Shown piece by piece: positions 14,301 to 29,300 of a stretch of DNA of 64,000 nucleotides; position 1 is the first letter of the stretch, and each line of letters starts with the position of its first letter. The notes beneath the pieces were generated by a model that made no database searches, had not been told where the DNA came from, and was given only the letters and a program-made list of their open reading frames with translations. Source of the DNA: Girardinichthys multiradiatus (taxonomy: Eukaryota > Chordata > Actinopteri > Cyprinodontiformes > Goodeidae); the NCBI RefSeq assembly GCF_021462225.1, contig NC_061806.1, positions 3,777,234 to 3,841,233 on the forward strand, read 5' to 3'. A program made the position numbers and the translations under genes.

Positions 14301-17300
14301 CACTGGAAAAACTTCCCTGGGACACGTGGATGTTGTGCCATAAAATGATGTTCTGCCAAAAACTGATCATCTGCCTCAGGAGCATCATACCTTGTTAACT
14401 GTGTTGCTGGAGGTAACTCGCAGCCAGTCAATATTAACAATGAAAATACTAATTACTCTATCAAGGACTTTATGGGGTTGTCTCCCTTTCACTCACCGCG
14501 TTGTTTTTTTTATTTGAGAATATCTTGGAGGAGTTCCAAGTTTATCATAAACATCTACAATATTAAAGCTTGAACATATAGTTTTTAGAGTCTGTAGGTC
14601 AATTTTAAAAACATAATGTCACAACTGTCCTGCAAAGAATGGAAATTGAAAATTTACCTTCATAATTAATTATTTTTCAATGATTTTACTAATTTCTTTA
14701 ATTAGTTTTGTCAATATTTTAACGATATAAAAAGTTTTTCATCGTTTTTTTGGTGACATGAAGTCATTGTTGACTTCATGTCAGCATATGTTCATATATC
14801 ACCCCTCTTGTTAAACCATAGATGAATTACCTGTGATTACCCAAAGTTTTTCTGTTAAATTTGACTAGTCACACCCAGGCCGGATTACAGCCCAACCCAC
14901 AGTATCAAGAATTTCCCTAAATGGAACCTGGATGATAACATGAAGGAGGCCAAAAGATTTCAAAAAGCAACATATCATGCCCTGATCTAAAGAAACGAGG
15001 AAACATTGTTCAGTCTGGGAAGCTCAATGAGCGATTTGTAAGGTTTTAGAACAGTAGTAGAACTTTCCCAGGACTGGGTGGCTACCACTGGGAGGAGACC
15101 CAGAGCAGAACCAGAATTTGCTGGATGGATTATATAAAATTGAAACCATCTACTTAGACACTGTATAAAAAGAAATACAACCTTTTTTTCTTACTGTCTG
15201 ACATTAAACGTTCCTGTTTTGGGTCAATTAAGTTGATCAGTAGACTGTCTGTTTGTTAAACTGCAGAATAAGGAAAGAGTGAATTTGTTTCGTTATTTTT
15301 TTTTTTGGGATCAGTATTTGGAGTTTGTTCCACAAGCTTCTTACAGTGGTTATTGTGCCCAAACACTACAGTTTTAGTTTGTTAGTGTATTATAGGTAGA
15401 TATATTAGTTGAATACAATATAATGACTAGCTGCAGGCCTATTTGAGTGCATTTACAAACTGTAATCTGGCTTTTCATGTTGCTTGTGGACTAGTTGCTT
15501 CTTCCTCTCCAAGGTGCCTTTCGGGCTAGGCTGGGTTAGGCTGGTTCACGACTGGTTTCACTGTTATTAATGACACTCCCTTACCTGCTTCAATCAGCAT
15601 CTTCACAAGGTTTTTTGCTTCTAGCGTTGATTCACACCAGAACACACTAATCTCTGGGCCGCTCTGAAGAATAAACCAGATTTGTGGAGGACCGCAGTTC
15701 TCTTCGTGATTTCTTTACATTTTCCTGTGATGTCACACAAGGAAAGCAGTGTGTTTAAGGTGTTGCTCTGAATGCATCCACAGGTTTCCCTCCAGTTAAC
15801 TCAAAGATTATGAATTAACCAATCCCTTAAAATGCCGCTGCGTCATCATCCGGGCTTTACCAAATATTTTAAAGGCATAGTAATCCTACTGTATGTAAAC
15901 GTCTGATTTTGAAGGAAGTAATAAAACATTCTATCTCATTCTGATGTTTGAAAAACTAGATTAATTTGATCAATCTAACTGACCTAAATTGTGAAGTGTG
16001 GTCTACATTTGTGTCAGACAGTGAGGTAAAAAAAGATGTGTCCATTTTCTAAAGGGTCTGTAAATATATGGGTTCAACTCTCAGCTCCCTCATAAAAAGT
16101 CTTCCATAAGTTCAATTCTGAATTTCAACCCATCACATGCAGTCAGTGGCTTCAGGCAGTATCTGTTCTCTAAGGAAACCTAAACTCAGACTGGTCTGCT
16201 GTTGTTTTGACATTTTCACACCTCACTGACTGCAGCTCATCTCACTCAGAGGTCTGCAGAGTGTCCTCTTGAAAGGAACATCAGGGAAGACGAGGTCTGC
16301 TTCAGATCTGCTGATTAAATCAAAGTTCATCTGCTGATCACGAGTTGTGTCTCGACCCCACACTGGTCTGCTGATCACAGCCCGGCCCCCTCGGGCCTTA
16401 GTGACGTGCTCAGAGGCATCTTTGTTCACTTGGTTGCTCTGACCCCCCAAACAAACATGTTCCTTTCTGCTCTTACGTCTTATTTTGTGGATTTGCTGCT
16501 GTTGTTTAAAAAAGACTTTAGAAAGTTTATATGTTGGTCTATAAAAACGTACACGTGCTGACCCGTCCATGTTGACAGAACATGGAGCGTATTAAGAAAT
16601 GCTGTAACTTGGCAAAGGGTTTTGTTTTTGAATGAAACAATAACTAACACAAGCCCTGTTTTCTCTGTTCATGCTACATGATCACAGGTGGAGCAGTCAA
16701 AGGTTCTGATAAAGGAAGGAGGGGTCCACCTTCTGCTAACCATCGTCGACACTCCTGGCTTTGGAGATGCTGTGGACAACAGTGACTGGTGAGCTCATCT
16801 ATCTGGTACTGTTCACTATACTGTTCTATAGTTTAAAGGGCCTTGCAAAGGTTTTCACACTCCTTAATGTTTTTCACATTTTGTCAGGTTCCAACCATAA
16901 ACCTTTGTGGATTTTATTGGGGTATTCTGTGATAGACCACCACATAGCTGTGAGGTGGAAGGAGATGATTCATGGTTTCAACATTGTTTTTACAAAGGAG
17001 TCTGAACAAGTGTTAGCTTCTAAAACAACTTCCCAAGCTTTGAGCATCTTCCAGATGATGGACTGAAGATGTGATTCAGTCCATCACCTGCAGTGGCAGA
17101 GATCCACAAGGAGAATCGCCTGTCAACAGTACAACTAATAGTAGTGCCCTCGACAGATTTGGCCTTTATTTTAAGACTGGTAAGAAGAATGCCACTGTGG
17201 GAAAAAAAACAACTCTCATTTGCAGTTCACCATTAGCCATTTAAAGGACAGAGCACATTTGTGGAAATTACCCTTTCTGGCCTACAGGAAAAGTGATGTG

Positions 17301-20300
17301 TCTAGGGAAGAACACTGCACATAACTGGCAGACTATGCACTATGTGAAACACGGTGGTGGCAGCATCATCCTGTTGGCAAACCTTTCTTCAACAGAGACT
17401 AGGACGCTGGTCAGTGTTTAGGCAGACGAGGAGCTTCACCTCCCAGCATGACAACGATGCTAATCATACAGCCAGAACCATAATCTAATAGTATAGCTCA
17501 AAGAATACTCGTGTTGAAATGGCCTAGTCTAAGTGCACATATTGATGTTCACAAATGTTCTCCATCTGATCTGACTGAGCTTGAGCTATTTATTTCAAAT
17601 GGTCTGAGCAAATCTTAGTGTCAAAAGCTGCTTAAGACATACCTGGAAAGGTCTGCAGCTGCACTGACAGATGGTTCAACAAAGTATTGATTCAGGGAGG
17701 CTGAATACAAACGCACTCCACACTGTTCAGATTTCTATTAGTTAATCAAGTTTGGAAACCGTGTATTATTTTCTCTCCACAATTCTGCACTACTTTGTGC
17801 TACTTTCTGTTTGTTCTCTTTTGACAAACCAAAAGAACACAATAGCAGTAGTCAGTCTCAGGCTGTTTGGCTTAACTCAGAAGCAATGATTTCATTTGAT
17901 CAATGCACGTCTGAATCAGATATTTTGTCTTGCCACATTTCATTTATAATACAATGCCGAATTCTATAGAGAAAGACCTAAAGCTAGGAAAGTTATCTGT
18001 ACAAGAGCGTAGAACAGCAACAAGCAGAATGTGCTGTATAGACCACACCACACTCTCTTTGTTTTGGCTGTTTGTCAACATGTTCTAATCCTTCATGATC
18101 TGATATCACCAGATCAGCCGCCTCTGCCTATCTGGACATAATTAAAATAAGATCATTGTTGAGATGTTTCCCCTGGCTGCTGCTTACTCTGTTAAAGCTA
18201 AGGAATCAGTGAAGGTAGAGCTGGCAGAAATGTTGTATTTAATGAACTGTAAGATGCTCAGATATTTAACCTTAGATTCTAAACTGAGTGTTTGTTAAAT
18301 TGTGACTGATTCTAACAGTTGGTCCCCTCCACAGCTGGCAGCCAGTGACTGACCACATCGATAGTAAGTTTGAAGACTTCCTCAACGCAGAATCGCGGGT
18401 CAACAGGCGGCAAATGCCAGACAGCAGAGTTCACTGCTGCTTGTATTTCATTGCTCCGTCTGGACATGGGTACGTCCTGCTGGATTTATTCACTGTGCTG
18501 AACTTGTAGGTAGTTTAACTTATGTTTTGACTCTTACAGTATTACACAAACATAGCATGAGCATGCTAAACAGCTCAGAGTTGCAGCCGTGAAATAAACC
18601 AGGCTGGAAAAATTATAGATTCTATTATGGATTTTTCACCCAGTTTCTTTCATCATGTTTCTGTGATGTTGAGGGATTTCTCTGGCAGAACAGTCAAGAG
18701 TTCTAGTGCTTAAACACTAAACATATGTTTGTTAATAGAAATACAAGCAAGGAAGCTTTTTCCTGTATTACTTTTAGCAGACTTGGATCTGAAGACAGAG
18801 ACTGCGTTGGGCTGTTGCTTTGTCTGCCTGATTCAGTGGCCTCCTACAGGCTAACAGGCTGGAATAATGTTGGTGTAATCTGCCCTGAGCTCACTGACCT
18901 GGAGACCTCATTCCTCTCATCTGTGCCTTGGCTGCTGCTGCTGCCAGACGTACTCACACAGTTGTCTTACTCGCTAGGCCACACAGGACCGCTTAACCAA
19001 AGAGGGTTTTTGTCTTTGATGCTTGTACTGACCCAGTGTGGTGGACATAGTCCACCTCTGAGGTCCCTCTTGGCAAAATGAAAGGCACCATAAGGGACCA
19101 ATTATTTGCAACATCAGCTGCTGAATGGTGAGTCTGGCTCTCTAGATAAGTCTTCAGTCTGTCAGAGCAACAGTTATAGAAGCTACAGCATTCATAGGCT
19201 GGGGATGTAACTGGGAGCAACCGTATTATAAACACATTGGTCTTATGTTGTTAAGTTTGTGTGGGATGGTTAAAATCAGATGAGTGGGTCAGTAACATTT
19301 AACCAAAGCTCTGTTGTCTCTAGCTGTGGTCCTGGAACACTGTCTACAGCACACAGGAAAGTCCTGACACAGTACCAGACCTGACCGTAGCATCAACCTT
19401 CACATGATCTAATGCTTTGAGAACCCCCCTTTATGGCTCCTTAAATCTGTCAGAATTTATAGATTAGCATTGTTTGAAGATTTAGTCCAGCTGTCATGAT
19501 TTCAACCACTTTACCAAGGGTCTCCAACTCCAGTCCTCCAGACCTACTGTACTGAAACGTTTAGGTGCACTCCTGGTCCAACACACCTGAATCAAATGAA
19601 AGGATTGCAGGACAGTACCTCTGGAGGATTGGAGTCGGAGACCCCTGCACTATAATCTTTATAATCTCTCTGTCTGACTAAATGTAAAACTCTCTAACTG
19701 GCTGCTGTCCCCAGGCTGAAGCCTCTAGACACTGAATTCATGAAGAGGTTACATGAAAAGGTCAACATCATTCCCCTCATTGCCAAAGCTGACACAATGA
19801 CTCCTGAAGAGTGTCAACAGTTCAAAAAACAGGTATGTGTGTAACGTCTAGCTGCAGCACTTCTCATCATTCTGTTCAGCATGAATTGGTCTGAATTTAT
19901 AGAAGCGATCTTTGAGAACATATCAGCAGTAATGGTTCTCCAGCTCTCTTTTCTTGTTTTTAATCGTGAAGGCATCCGCAGGCTGGGCCCCTCTGAACAT
20001 TGCTCTGTGTGCAAATAGACAGATACACCAATCCAATAAACAACCTGTCCTTACTGATTATGTTGTATTAAAGAACCAAACCTAATTATTTGAATTACTT
20101 GAAAAAGTTCCACTTGATTTAGTCCTGCTCTGATGTGTTTGGGTTTTTTGCAACAGTTTTGAGGATTTTCAGATCAGTTACCTGGTTACATTAATGTTCA
20201 TATTAATCTGCTTGGTTCTGAATACGGTTAAACATTTCGAGCATTTCCTCATTCAAAGTAAAGCTAGCAATGTAATACTTGTAAACTTTGCAATAATTTA

Positions 20301-23300
20301 GCCTTGGTGTGGAGCCTCTGCAGCTTTATTGTGTAGCCTCATACATCAGATAGAGGATGTTCTACATGTATTTGGTTCCTACTGTGTTGTTCCCCATTTA
20401 GTTTATGTATAAAGCAGCAGTAGTGAAGCAAACGTTGCTGTTATCAGTGCAGTTAATGTGTCAGAGTGGCTCATTAAAGCACACACAGCTGATGGCCAGA
20501 TCCCTCCTGGGGGTATTGACCAGCCTCCACAGTGACTATTGATGTATTTGTCTCACATGGAGCTCAGCTCACCTCAGATCATCTTTCCTGTTGGTTTAAC
20601 ATCTCACTCCCTCTACACTGCATGCAGATCATGAAAGAAATCCATGAGCATAAAATCAAAATCTACGATTTCCCAGAGACAGATGTTGACGAGGAGATGA
20701 AGATGATAAGAAAAATCAAGGTCAGCTCCTCCTTATATCTCCTGTGTGACATTTGCAATTATTCCAAGCTATGTAGCTTCTTTGAGTGTTTGTGAAGATG
20801 CAGGCCTTGATGTGTATTTTTAGCAGTTGTCCTTGAGGTGTTTAACAGTTGGGTCCTCTCCTTCCTCTCTGCAGGATCGTTTACCCTTAGCTGTAGTTGG
20901 CAGCAACACGATTATCGAGGTCAACGGGAAACGGGTTCGTGGGAGGCAGTACCCCTGGGGTGTGGCTGAAGGTGAGAGTTCAGAGGTCATCAATAACAGA
21001 TCAACTACAATGTAACATCCCACTCGTGCACACAGGAAAGCACCATGTCCACAGTCATGTTGAGGCTAGTTTGTCAGAGTGAAAGCCCAGATCCATTCAA
21101 TAAATGAGAATATGATTGACCAAGTGAAACACATAGTATTGATTAATTCCACACCGGTGGATGTTTCCCAGCCTTTATTTCTGTTAATATGATGATTTTC
21201 TGCTTACAGCTAATGAAAACACACATTCTGATTCATTGAATATGAGAGAGAGGATCAGATCCATTGAAGCATGTGGTGTGAATACTTTTGCAATGCACTT
21301 GTGAATATCATTTTCTGATGTCAGCTTGATGAGCTCCACAACCCATTATGTTTTCACTCTATATTTCACTGATTAGTTAGGTGATGGCAGCATGACCTAA
21401 CTTAGCAGATTGGGCTTTTTGATTCTTTTTGAAACAAAGACTGTAGAATATCAGGTTCATCTATGATGGTTATATCCACAGCTGCCATAATAATCTATAA
21501 ACTTTTTATGTCCAGTTTTTCAAAGCTTATAAATATACACAGGAGTTGCTTCAGCTCTGTAAGTTACTGCAGTTGAAAAGCAAACATCTAGATAAACTAG
21601 AAACGTTTAGGCACCAGCGTCTGACTCACATTTGTAGCCCATGTGAACAAAAGCCTGGGCAGAGATCATTGAGAAACTATAGGTTCCCTGGGTTCAGCAG
21701 AGGATATGAAAGTTTCACACTGTTTGACGTGACACAGGAAGCTGCTGTCACTCTGTGGGAAGACCTGTCAAACATCTGCAGCATAAAGAGGAGCGAATAA
21801 ATGTGGCCCAACTCAGGGCAGAAGTTCCACTTCATAAAGAATCTGCTTGTTGGTTAAATGTGGAAAAACAAACAGCTGAAGGACTGAACATAACATGGCC
21901 AATTAGATGGCTTGTGGGTGTGCTGCTATGAAACTGGCTTTTGGCGAGGGTTGGCCGTCAACTGGGAGTGAGTTCTGGAATACCAAAAATGTTTCTGGCA
22001 ACATGTCAGCGTAAATATATAGAGCAGGCGGGAAGGGAGAGAGAGAGAGGGAGGGCAAGGTCCCTGAGAAGCTATGCAAGTCACTCTACCACAGAGAAAC
22101 CTCAGAGGACTGTGCTGCACTCTGGGAGGGATGCATCTGATGCCACACTGTGGGATGTTGTGGAACTGCAGCAGATCGTTTTCTCCCTGCTGCTTAGTTC
22201 CCATTGAGATAGGATGAAAAATGATTTATGTTTTTAATGAAAGCTGTCTCATAGGAGATGAGACATGAGGCCTGATCCCTCTCCCTCACTGTGTGCTCCT
22301 TTCCTCTTTTGATATCTCAGTTTAATTAGCACCATCTAAACCATGTATCTCTTCTGCAGTTGAAAATGGAGATCACTGTGATTTTACAATTCTCCGTAAC
22401 ATGCTTATAAGGTGAGTAAAAGCTCACATCTCTCTACATTAACCCACTAACCTGCCACGGCAGTTTCTAAACACATTCCTCTGCACAGCAACTTGACATC
22501 AATCCATCTTAAATAATGGATAGCTGTTTCTGCAGTGGATCGCTCTGAATAGTTCACTTCATTTGTCCCCTGGAGAAGGTAGCAGACTTTTGAATCATTC
22601 ATATTCTTTTTTTTTCTTTGTTTTTAGGACCCATATGCAGGACCTGAAGGATGTAACCAACAATGTTCACTATGAGAACTATCGCAGCAGGAAGCTTGCT
22701 GCAGTCAACTATAATGGGATTGACAACAATAAGAACAAGGGGCAGCTAACCAAGTGAGTTTTTATACCCAAGTGCTCACCAGCTCTTTACAGGACACATT
22801 AATGAAAGAAACAAAGGCCCGTAGGATTAGATCTGTGACCCAACCTCATGGTATGAGCTAGGTTTTCTCCCAGTATAACCCTGAGGCTCCCTGTGGGCCA
22901 CAGGTCCAAGTCATCAGCAACTCACAGGCTGACTGAAGCTTACAAATTCAAAGCTTTACTGATTCCTTATCCAAATGGTCCAGCACTAACCCCCCACTAA
23001 CTGGTCATCAGCTGTATTTAATCCAACAACATTAACCGAGGCACCATCTGACTGCTAATCCAACAGCACCATTCATCTCTACCCACCAGCACTCTCACAC
23101 ACGCTAATGCATGATTTATAGCAGCATGCTAAGTGTTTGTGCATTTCTTTGTTTTTAGAACTGACACACCTGATGGCATGTAAGTGTTACCTCATTTCTT
23201 CATTCCCTCTATAAAAGGCTACAGCTTTACCCCTCTCTTTATTTCTTTACTGTTCATTTTTTCAGCTGCAATACTTTTCATTTGTTTGGTCACGGTTTAA

Positions 23301-26300
23301 AATGTTAAGGTTTTATCAGGGAATCCTGAAAATGCAACTAATCCTTACCAGGCAGAATGCAACATGAGATGAACATGAAAACAAAACACATAACACCATT
23401 AGTTGTGCTCTAAAAGCTGAAAGGAGAGAGTGTCCATGCTGCTTTCATAACCAGGGAAGATCAGCTGGAGGTCCTACTGGAGGTCCAGGGAGTGAAGATA
23501 TCAGTAATAAATTACTATGAGAAGAAAATGTTGTTGGCCATCAGTCATGGAAGGGTTATAAGTTCATTTCCAAATAATTTAAAGTTCATCGTGCCACAGT
23601 GAGAGATTATTTACAAAATGAGAGCATTCAAGACAACTGCCCATCCTCCCAGAGGTGGACATCAAAGCAACTTCCCATCCATGGGAAGCTCAAAGAGAAA
23701 ACCTAAACCTCCATCTCTCTCACTTCGCATATTAAAGTTCCTGAACAAGTAGCTTGTTTGGAAAGCCTCTTTCTGCTGTAAAGTATATGGCACCATTGAT
23801 GTATATTAGTGGATAGGACATTGCCTATTAGCCACTATAGATAGTGACCTGTGCATCCAGGCACCATTGGTATACATTGAGTCATGTCAACAAAGTCATG
23901 CTTTTCTGATGCAGGATGAGCATGCATCTGTCAGGAAAATAATCGTAGCGTCCTTATATCTAATCTGATTTTTATCAAATATGGCTCAAATTAAAGATGA
24001 GAAAATTATCGATGTTATGATATGTAGAAATATGTACATTTCCCTAAACATAAATCTATAAGCAGTGTGGTAATTGTGCATGATAATGTTAACAGGTATA
24101 GCTACTGTGCCATAAAGATCACCATACTGTCAATTGAATTTTGTTCAATTTGGTTTCTGGCCTTGATGCCAACACTAGTAAATTAATATTGGCCATTAAA
24201 AGAGGTGGCTTCTGTCACCAGGCGCACTGGGACAATTCCTGGTAGTCTGGCCGCTGCCCTGGACCGCTCAGCTATCCCTGAGGGGCAGGACCAAGGGCTC
24301 GGTTCTGGTCGTACTTGATTTTTTAATCGTCATTTGTGTAGCTCACTCAGGCATCTGCCTCCCTAAAGCTCCAGACTGAAGACAGAAAGCCTGTTGCCCT
24401 CTCCTTTCTTTTTTCTGTCTTTTGGCGTCAGAGGCTGTTTGTCACAGCAGCGCAGAAACACACAGAGAGAGCTAAAGAGGAAAGGAGGAGCAGAGAGGGA
24501 GAGGATAAATAAAAAATCAAATAAAAAAAAAAAAAAGTACTGTAAATTACAATTGGTTTGTAAGGGAGCAGGTAGAACAGAAACACTAAAAGTTCCAGCA
24601 GAACTAGCTTAATGAGAAGATTAGTTTCACTTTGAGGAACCTAAAAGAGCCAGAACGAACTTAAGGTTAAGTTTCTACAAAGGATATTACATATTTTAGA
24701 AAGAACAGAATCTGGGAGAAAATATTTGTTTAATGCTAAAATGTCCAGGAATTCAGATTGCGTGCACCCTTCATAAACTCCACTAATAAATTACTGGATG
24801 TGAATATTGAAGTCCTTGTATTATATTATTCATATTTTTCAGTGATCTGGTTAATCCTTTAAGGAAGCTAGAAGTGGCTTGTCATGGGGAGCGTAGTTTA
24901 GCTGAACGACGGAGATTTTATTTTGTCAGCTTCTGTTTTTCAGCCGCACTGAGAGTCTTCCTAATACGTCACAATGCAGAAGCTGGTATTAGCTTCCATC
25001 CATTCTGCTAAGTGAGAAACAAGGAGCTAGTTTATCTCCCTGACTATGTGACACTGGTGACAGAGACGTTTATGAAATCAGCCTGTAGTTTATCCTTCAG
25101 AAAACATGATTCTATGAAACCACTGCAGCTGTCCATGGATTCCTCTCTGCCACTTTGGAGCTATAACCCTTTCTGAAAGCCATCTGTTATAGAAGGCTTC
25201 CAGCAATGCCAATCAAATTGAGCTTTTCCTCCTTTCTCAGTTCTTCTTGCTCCCCCTATCCTGATTCTGAAGTCAAAGAGTTGCCATGTGGGTATAAGCA
25301 CACCTCTGCTCACTAGTGTTGTGAGCCGTTCCTCTGGGATGTCAGAAATGCCTGAGCTTCTGCACTCTTGCTGCTATGTGCTGTGTGTATGAACCTTTCT
25401 TCATGTCTTCAGGAGTCCTTTAGCACAGATGGAGGAGGAGCGACAGGAGCATGTGGCCAAGATGATGAAGATGGAACAGGAAATGGAGCAAGTGTTTGAA
25501 ATGAAGGTCAAAGAGAAGCTCCAGAAGCTCAAAGACTCTCAAGTTGAGGTACAATGATGCGGCAAGACTTAGTTTGTTGTAATTCCTTCAACTTCTTGAG
25601 CAGATCTCAGAAAGGATTCTGTTGTCATTGCAGCTCCAGAGGCGTCATGAGCAGATGAAGAAAAACCTGGAAGCTCAGTATAAAGAACTGGAAGATAAAC
25701 GCCGTCAGTACGAGGAGGATAAGGCCACCTGGGAGACCCAGCAGAGGATTCTGGAGCAGCAGAAGCTAGAGGCTTCACGGTAATGGTTGACAGGAAGCTG
25801 TTAAAAGGAGCCCGAGTATTAAATGATGATCACGTTAAATGTGAGGGGAGGAGGGATGTGATTGGGAGGAATGGCCTCGCCGATCTGATCGTTTCATCAT
25901 TGGACATCTGTGCCAGTCACAGATTGTCCATAAGGGTGCCAGTCAATGCACTTGGCATGAGAACACTCTAGGCAGGAGGCTGCTGATCAACTTTGTAGTC
26001 ATGTCTTTGGACCTTCGGCCGTATATCTTGGACACTCAGGTGGATAGAGGGGCTGAGCTGTCCACCAATCATCACCTGGTGGTGAGTTGGATCCACTGGG
26101 AAGGAGGAGGAAGCCAGACAGACTTGGCAGGCCCAAGCGCTATAGTGAGGGTCTGCTGGGAACATCTGGCGGAGCCTTGAGCTCAACTTCCACCTCCAGG
26201 AGAGCTTTGACCAGGTTCCAGGGGAGGTTGGAGACATACAGTTCAAGTGGACCATGTTCTCCGCCTTTATTGTCAATGCTGCCGCCCGTAGCTGTGGCCG

Positions 26301-29300
26301 TAAGGTCTGTGGTACCTGTCGCGGCGGCAATCCCTGAAATCGGCGGTGGACACCGGCAGTAAGGGATGCAATCAAGCTGAAGGAGTCCTCTCAGCTGTGG
26401 TTGGCTTGTGGGACTCCTGAAACAGCTGAAGAGTACCGTGAGGCCAACCATGCCGCGGCCCGGGCGGTGGCAGAGGCAAACACTCCGGCCTGAGAGGAGT
26501 TTGGTGAGGCCGTGGAGGAGCACTACCAGTCAGCCTTGAAGCGATTCTGGCAAACTGTCCGGCGTCTCAAGAGTGGGAAGCAGTGCTTCTCCAACACTAT
26601 TTACTGTGAAGGTGGGGAGGCTGCTGACCTCGACTGGGGACATTATCGAGCGGTGGAAGGGGTACTTCGAGGATCTCCTCAATCCTCCCGTCACGCCTTC
26701 CCTGTTGGAAGCAGGGACTGTCGGACTCTTTCATCACCCAGGCTGAAGTCACCAAGGTGGTCAAAAAGCTCCATGGTGGCAAGGCTTCAAGGGTGGATGA
26801 GATCTGCCCCGAGTACCTCAAATTTCTGGATGTTGTGGGGCTGTCATGGTTGACATGCCTCTTCAACATTGATTGGCGGTGGGAACAGTGCCTCTGGACT
26901 GGCAGACTGGGATGGTGGGAAGATGTGTTCCAGCTATAGGGGGATCACACTCCTCAGCCTCCCTGGTAAGGCCTACGCCAGGGTATTGGAGAGGAGAGTC
27001 CAGCCGATAGTCGAGCCTCGGCTTCATGAGGAGCAGTGTGGTTTTCTTCCCGGCCGTGGAACACTGGACCAGCTCTACACCCTCTGCAGGGTACTCGAGG
27101 GTTCATGGGAGTTTGCCCAACTGGTCCTCGTGTGTTTTGTGGACCTGGAGAAAGCATCCGACTGTGTTCTTTGTGGTGCCCTGTGTGGGGTGCTCCAGGA
27201 GCATGGAATCGGGTGCCATCCAGTTTCTGTACGAGCAGAGCAGGAGTTTGGTGCTCATTCCCAGCACTAAGTCCAACCTGTTCCCGGTGCATGTTGGACC
27301 CCGCAGGGCTGCCCTTTGTCACCGGTCCTGTTCATAACTTTTATGGACAGGAAGTTTGGACACAGCCAAGGGCCGGAGGGGGTCTGGTTTGGGGACCAGT
27401 GGATTTCATCTCTTCTTTTTGCAGATGACGTGGTCCTGCTGGCCCCCTCTAGCCAAGACCTACAGCATTCACTGGGGCGGTTTGCAGCTGAGTGTGAAGG
27501 GGGTAGGAGGAGGATCAGCTCCTCCAATTTCGAGGCCATGGTTCTCGACCAAAAAAAAGGTGGCTTGCCCTCTTCAGGTTGAAGGGAAGCTCCTGTCTGG
27601 GTCTTGTTCACGAGTGAGGGAAGAATGGAGCGGGAGATCGACAGACAGATCGGTGCTGCTGCCGCATTGAGCCGGTCTATTGTGGTGAAGAGAGAGCTGA
27701 GCCGAAAAGCGAAACTCTCAATTTACCGGTCGGTCTACATTCCTACCCTCACCTATGGCCATGAACTTTGGGTCATGACCGAAAGAACGAGATCACGGAT
27801 ACAAGCGGCTGAAATGAGCTTCCTCCGTAGGGTGGCCGGGCACTCCCTTAGAGATAGGGTGAGGAGCTCGGCCATCCGGGAGGAGCTCGGAGTAGAGCCG
27901 CTGCTCCTCCACATCGAAAGGAGCCAGTTGAGGTGGCTCGGGCATCTATACCGGATGTTTCCTGGACGCCTTCCTCGGGAGGTGTTCCAGGCACGTCCCA
28001 CCGGGAGGAGGCCCAGGGGACGGCCCAGGACACGCTGGAGGGACTATGTCTCTCGGCTGGCCTGGGAACACCTTGGGCCCCCCTGGAGGAACTGGAGGAG
28101 GTGTCTGGAGAGAGGGACGTCTGGGCATCTCTGCTGAGTCTGCTGCCTACACAACCCGGTCCCAGATAAAGCGGCCAGTGCGAGTACACACATTAAATGC
28201 TAAAATTTCAAAAACTTGTTGATGTTTCACATCTGAGGCATATTTTGAAATTCAGTTACTATATCTTTACTTGCAGCAGAAAACTAGATGCTCTGATCTT
28301 ATGAGTACGTTTCTTTGCATGATGTCCTCCTGAGTACCAGATAATCAACCCTCAAACTCAGCAGCTTCAAATAGAAGTCTGCACTGATAAGATTTAAAGC
28401 TGCAGTCACACTGTTGGGTGACCCAAAGGTGGGTTAGCAGAGTGGGCACTCCTCTAACATTTCACAAGGTTGCAGCTTCATGGAGCCTCTGCTATGCTTA
28501 ACTGTGGACATGGGGTGCTTATTTCAATCTTCATTACTTGCTTCATTCCAAACCCACCTGGAGTGATTGTTTTTAAAAAGCTCAGCATTGGTCTCATCTG
28601 AACAAAGCACATCCAGGCATCCCCCATCCAACCTGATGGAGCTTGAGATCTACTGCAAAGAAGAATGGGTGAAACTGCCTAAAGATAGGTGAGCTGAGCT
28701 TGTGGGATCATCTTTAAAAAGACTTGAGGCTGTAATTGCTGCCAAAGGTGGATCAGGCTGTGGATACTTACGTAAAAGTGATTTATTAGATTTCTATTTG
28801 TAATAAATTTGCAACAATCTTAAAGAAACCTGCACTGAGGTTCCAAGGAATATTCTAGTTTTATAAAGTCACATGTTTAGACAGAAAAGGCTTTTACCTG
28901 GGATCCCTCCTATCCTGCTAGCTGGCATGTAGGCGGTGTCTAATAGTTGCTATGGAGACCCTGTGACCCAAGATGCCACTCTGCTGCAGGTTACTAAAAG
29001 TTAGCTCTAAAGATGTTTTTACGTCGTGCTCACTGTGGTGGCAACATGAATATGGGTCCCCATCCAGCCTTGTGGCCAGTGGCTTCTGTCACTGTGTCAC
29101 ATCATATGTATTCTCCAGAGAAACAGAAAGTCATGGATTACTAATTTTGAATGTTTTCTGAATCAAGGATAAACTTCAAATAATAATTATCCTGAAAAAG
29201 TGACACCAAAAACAAAACAAAGCAGAGCAGAGATGACACCCAACTTTCATTAAAGTCTGCCTTTTGGGAACATTGAAGTTTCCCATTTAGCTTTACAAAC

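Larger units (their letters stand above)
8366..16687. other. septin7 intron (8.3 kb)
   Basis: This is a large intron without recognisable exons. It contains Tc1-like remnants at about 9860-10385 and 14845-15240 and a GT-rich microsatellite at 10928-10967. The remainder is AT-rich, with short frames that have no recognisable similarity. Confidence 0.8.

Noticed and set aside
16223..16570. 115-residue minus-strand frame in the septin7 intron
   Set aside because: There is no similarity to a known family, and it is opposite to and inside a septin7 intron just upstream of exon 16688.
18725..19081. 118-residue plus-strand frame in a septin7 intron
   Set aside because: It lies between two well-defined septin7 exons, lacks similarity and splice support, and its composition matches intron.
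21926..22207. Opposing 88-92-residue frames in the intron before exon 22360
   Set aside because: Both strands are open over the same bases, in purine-rich low-complexity sequence, with no recognisable domain.
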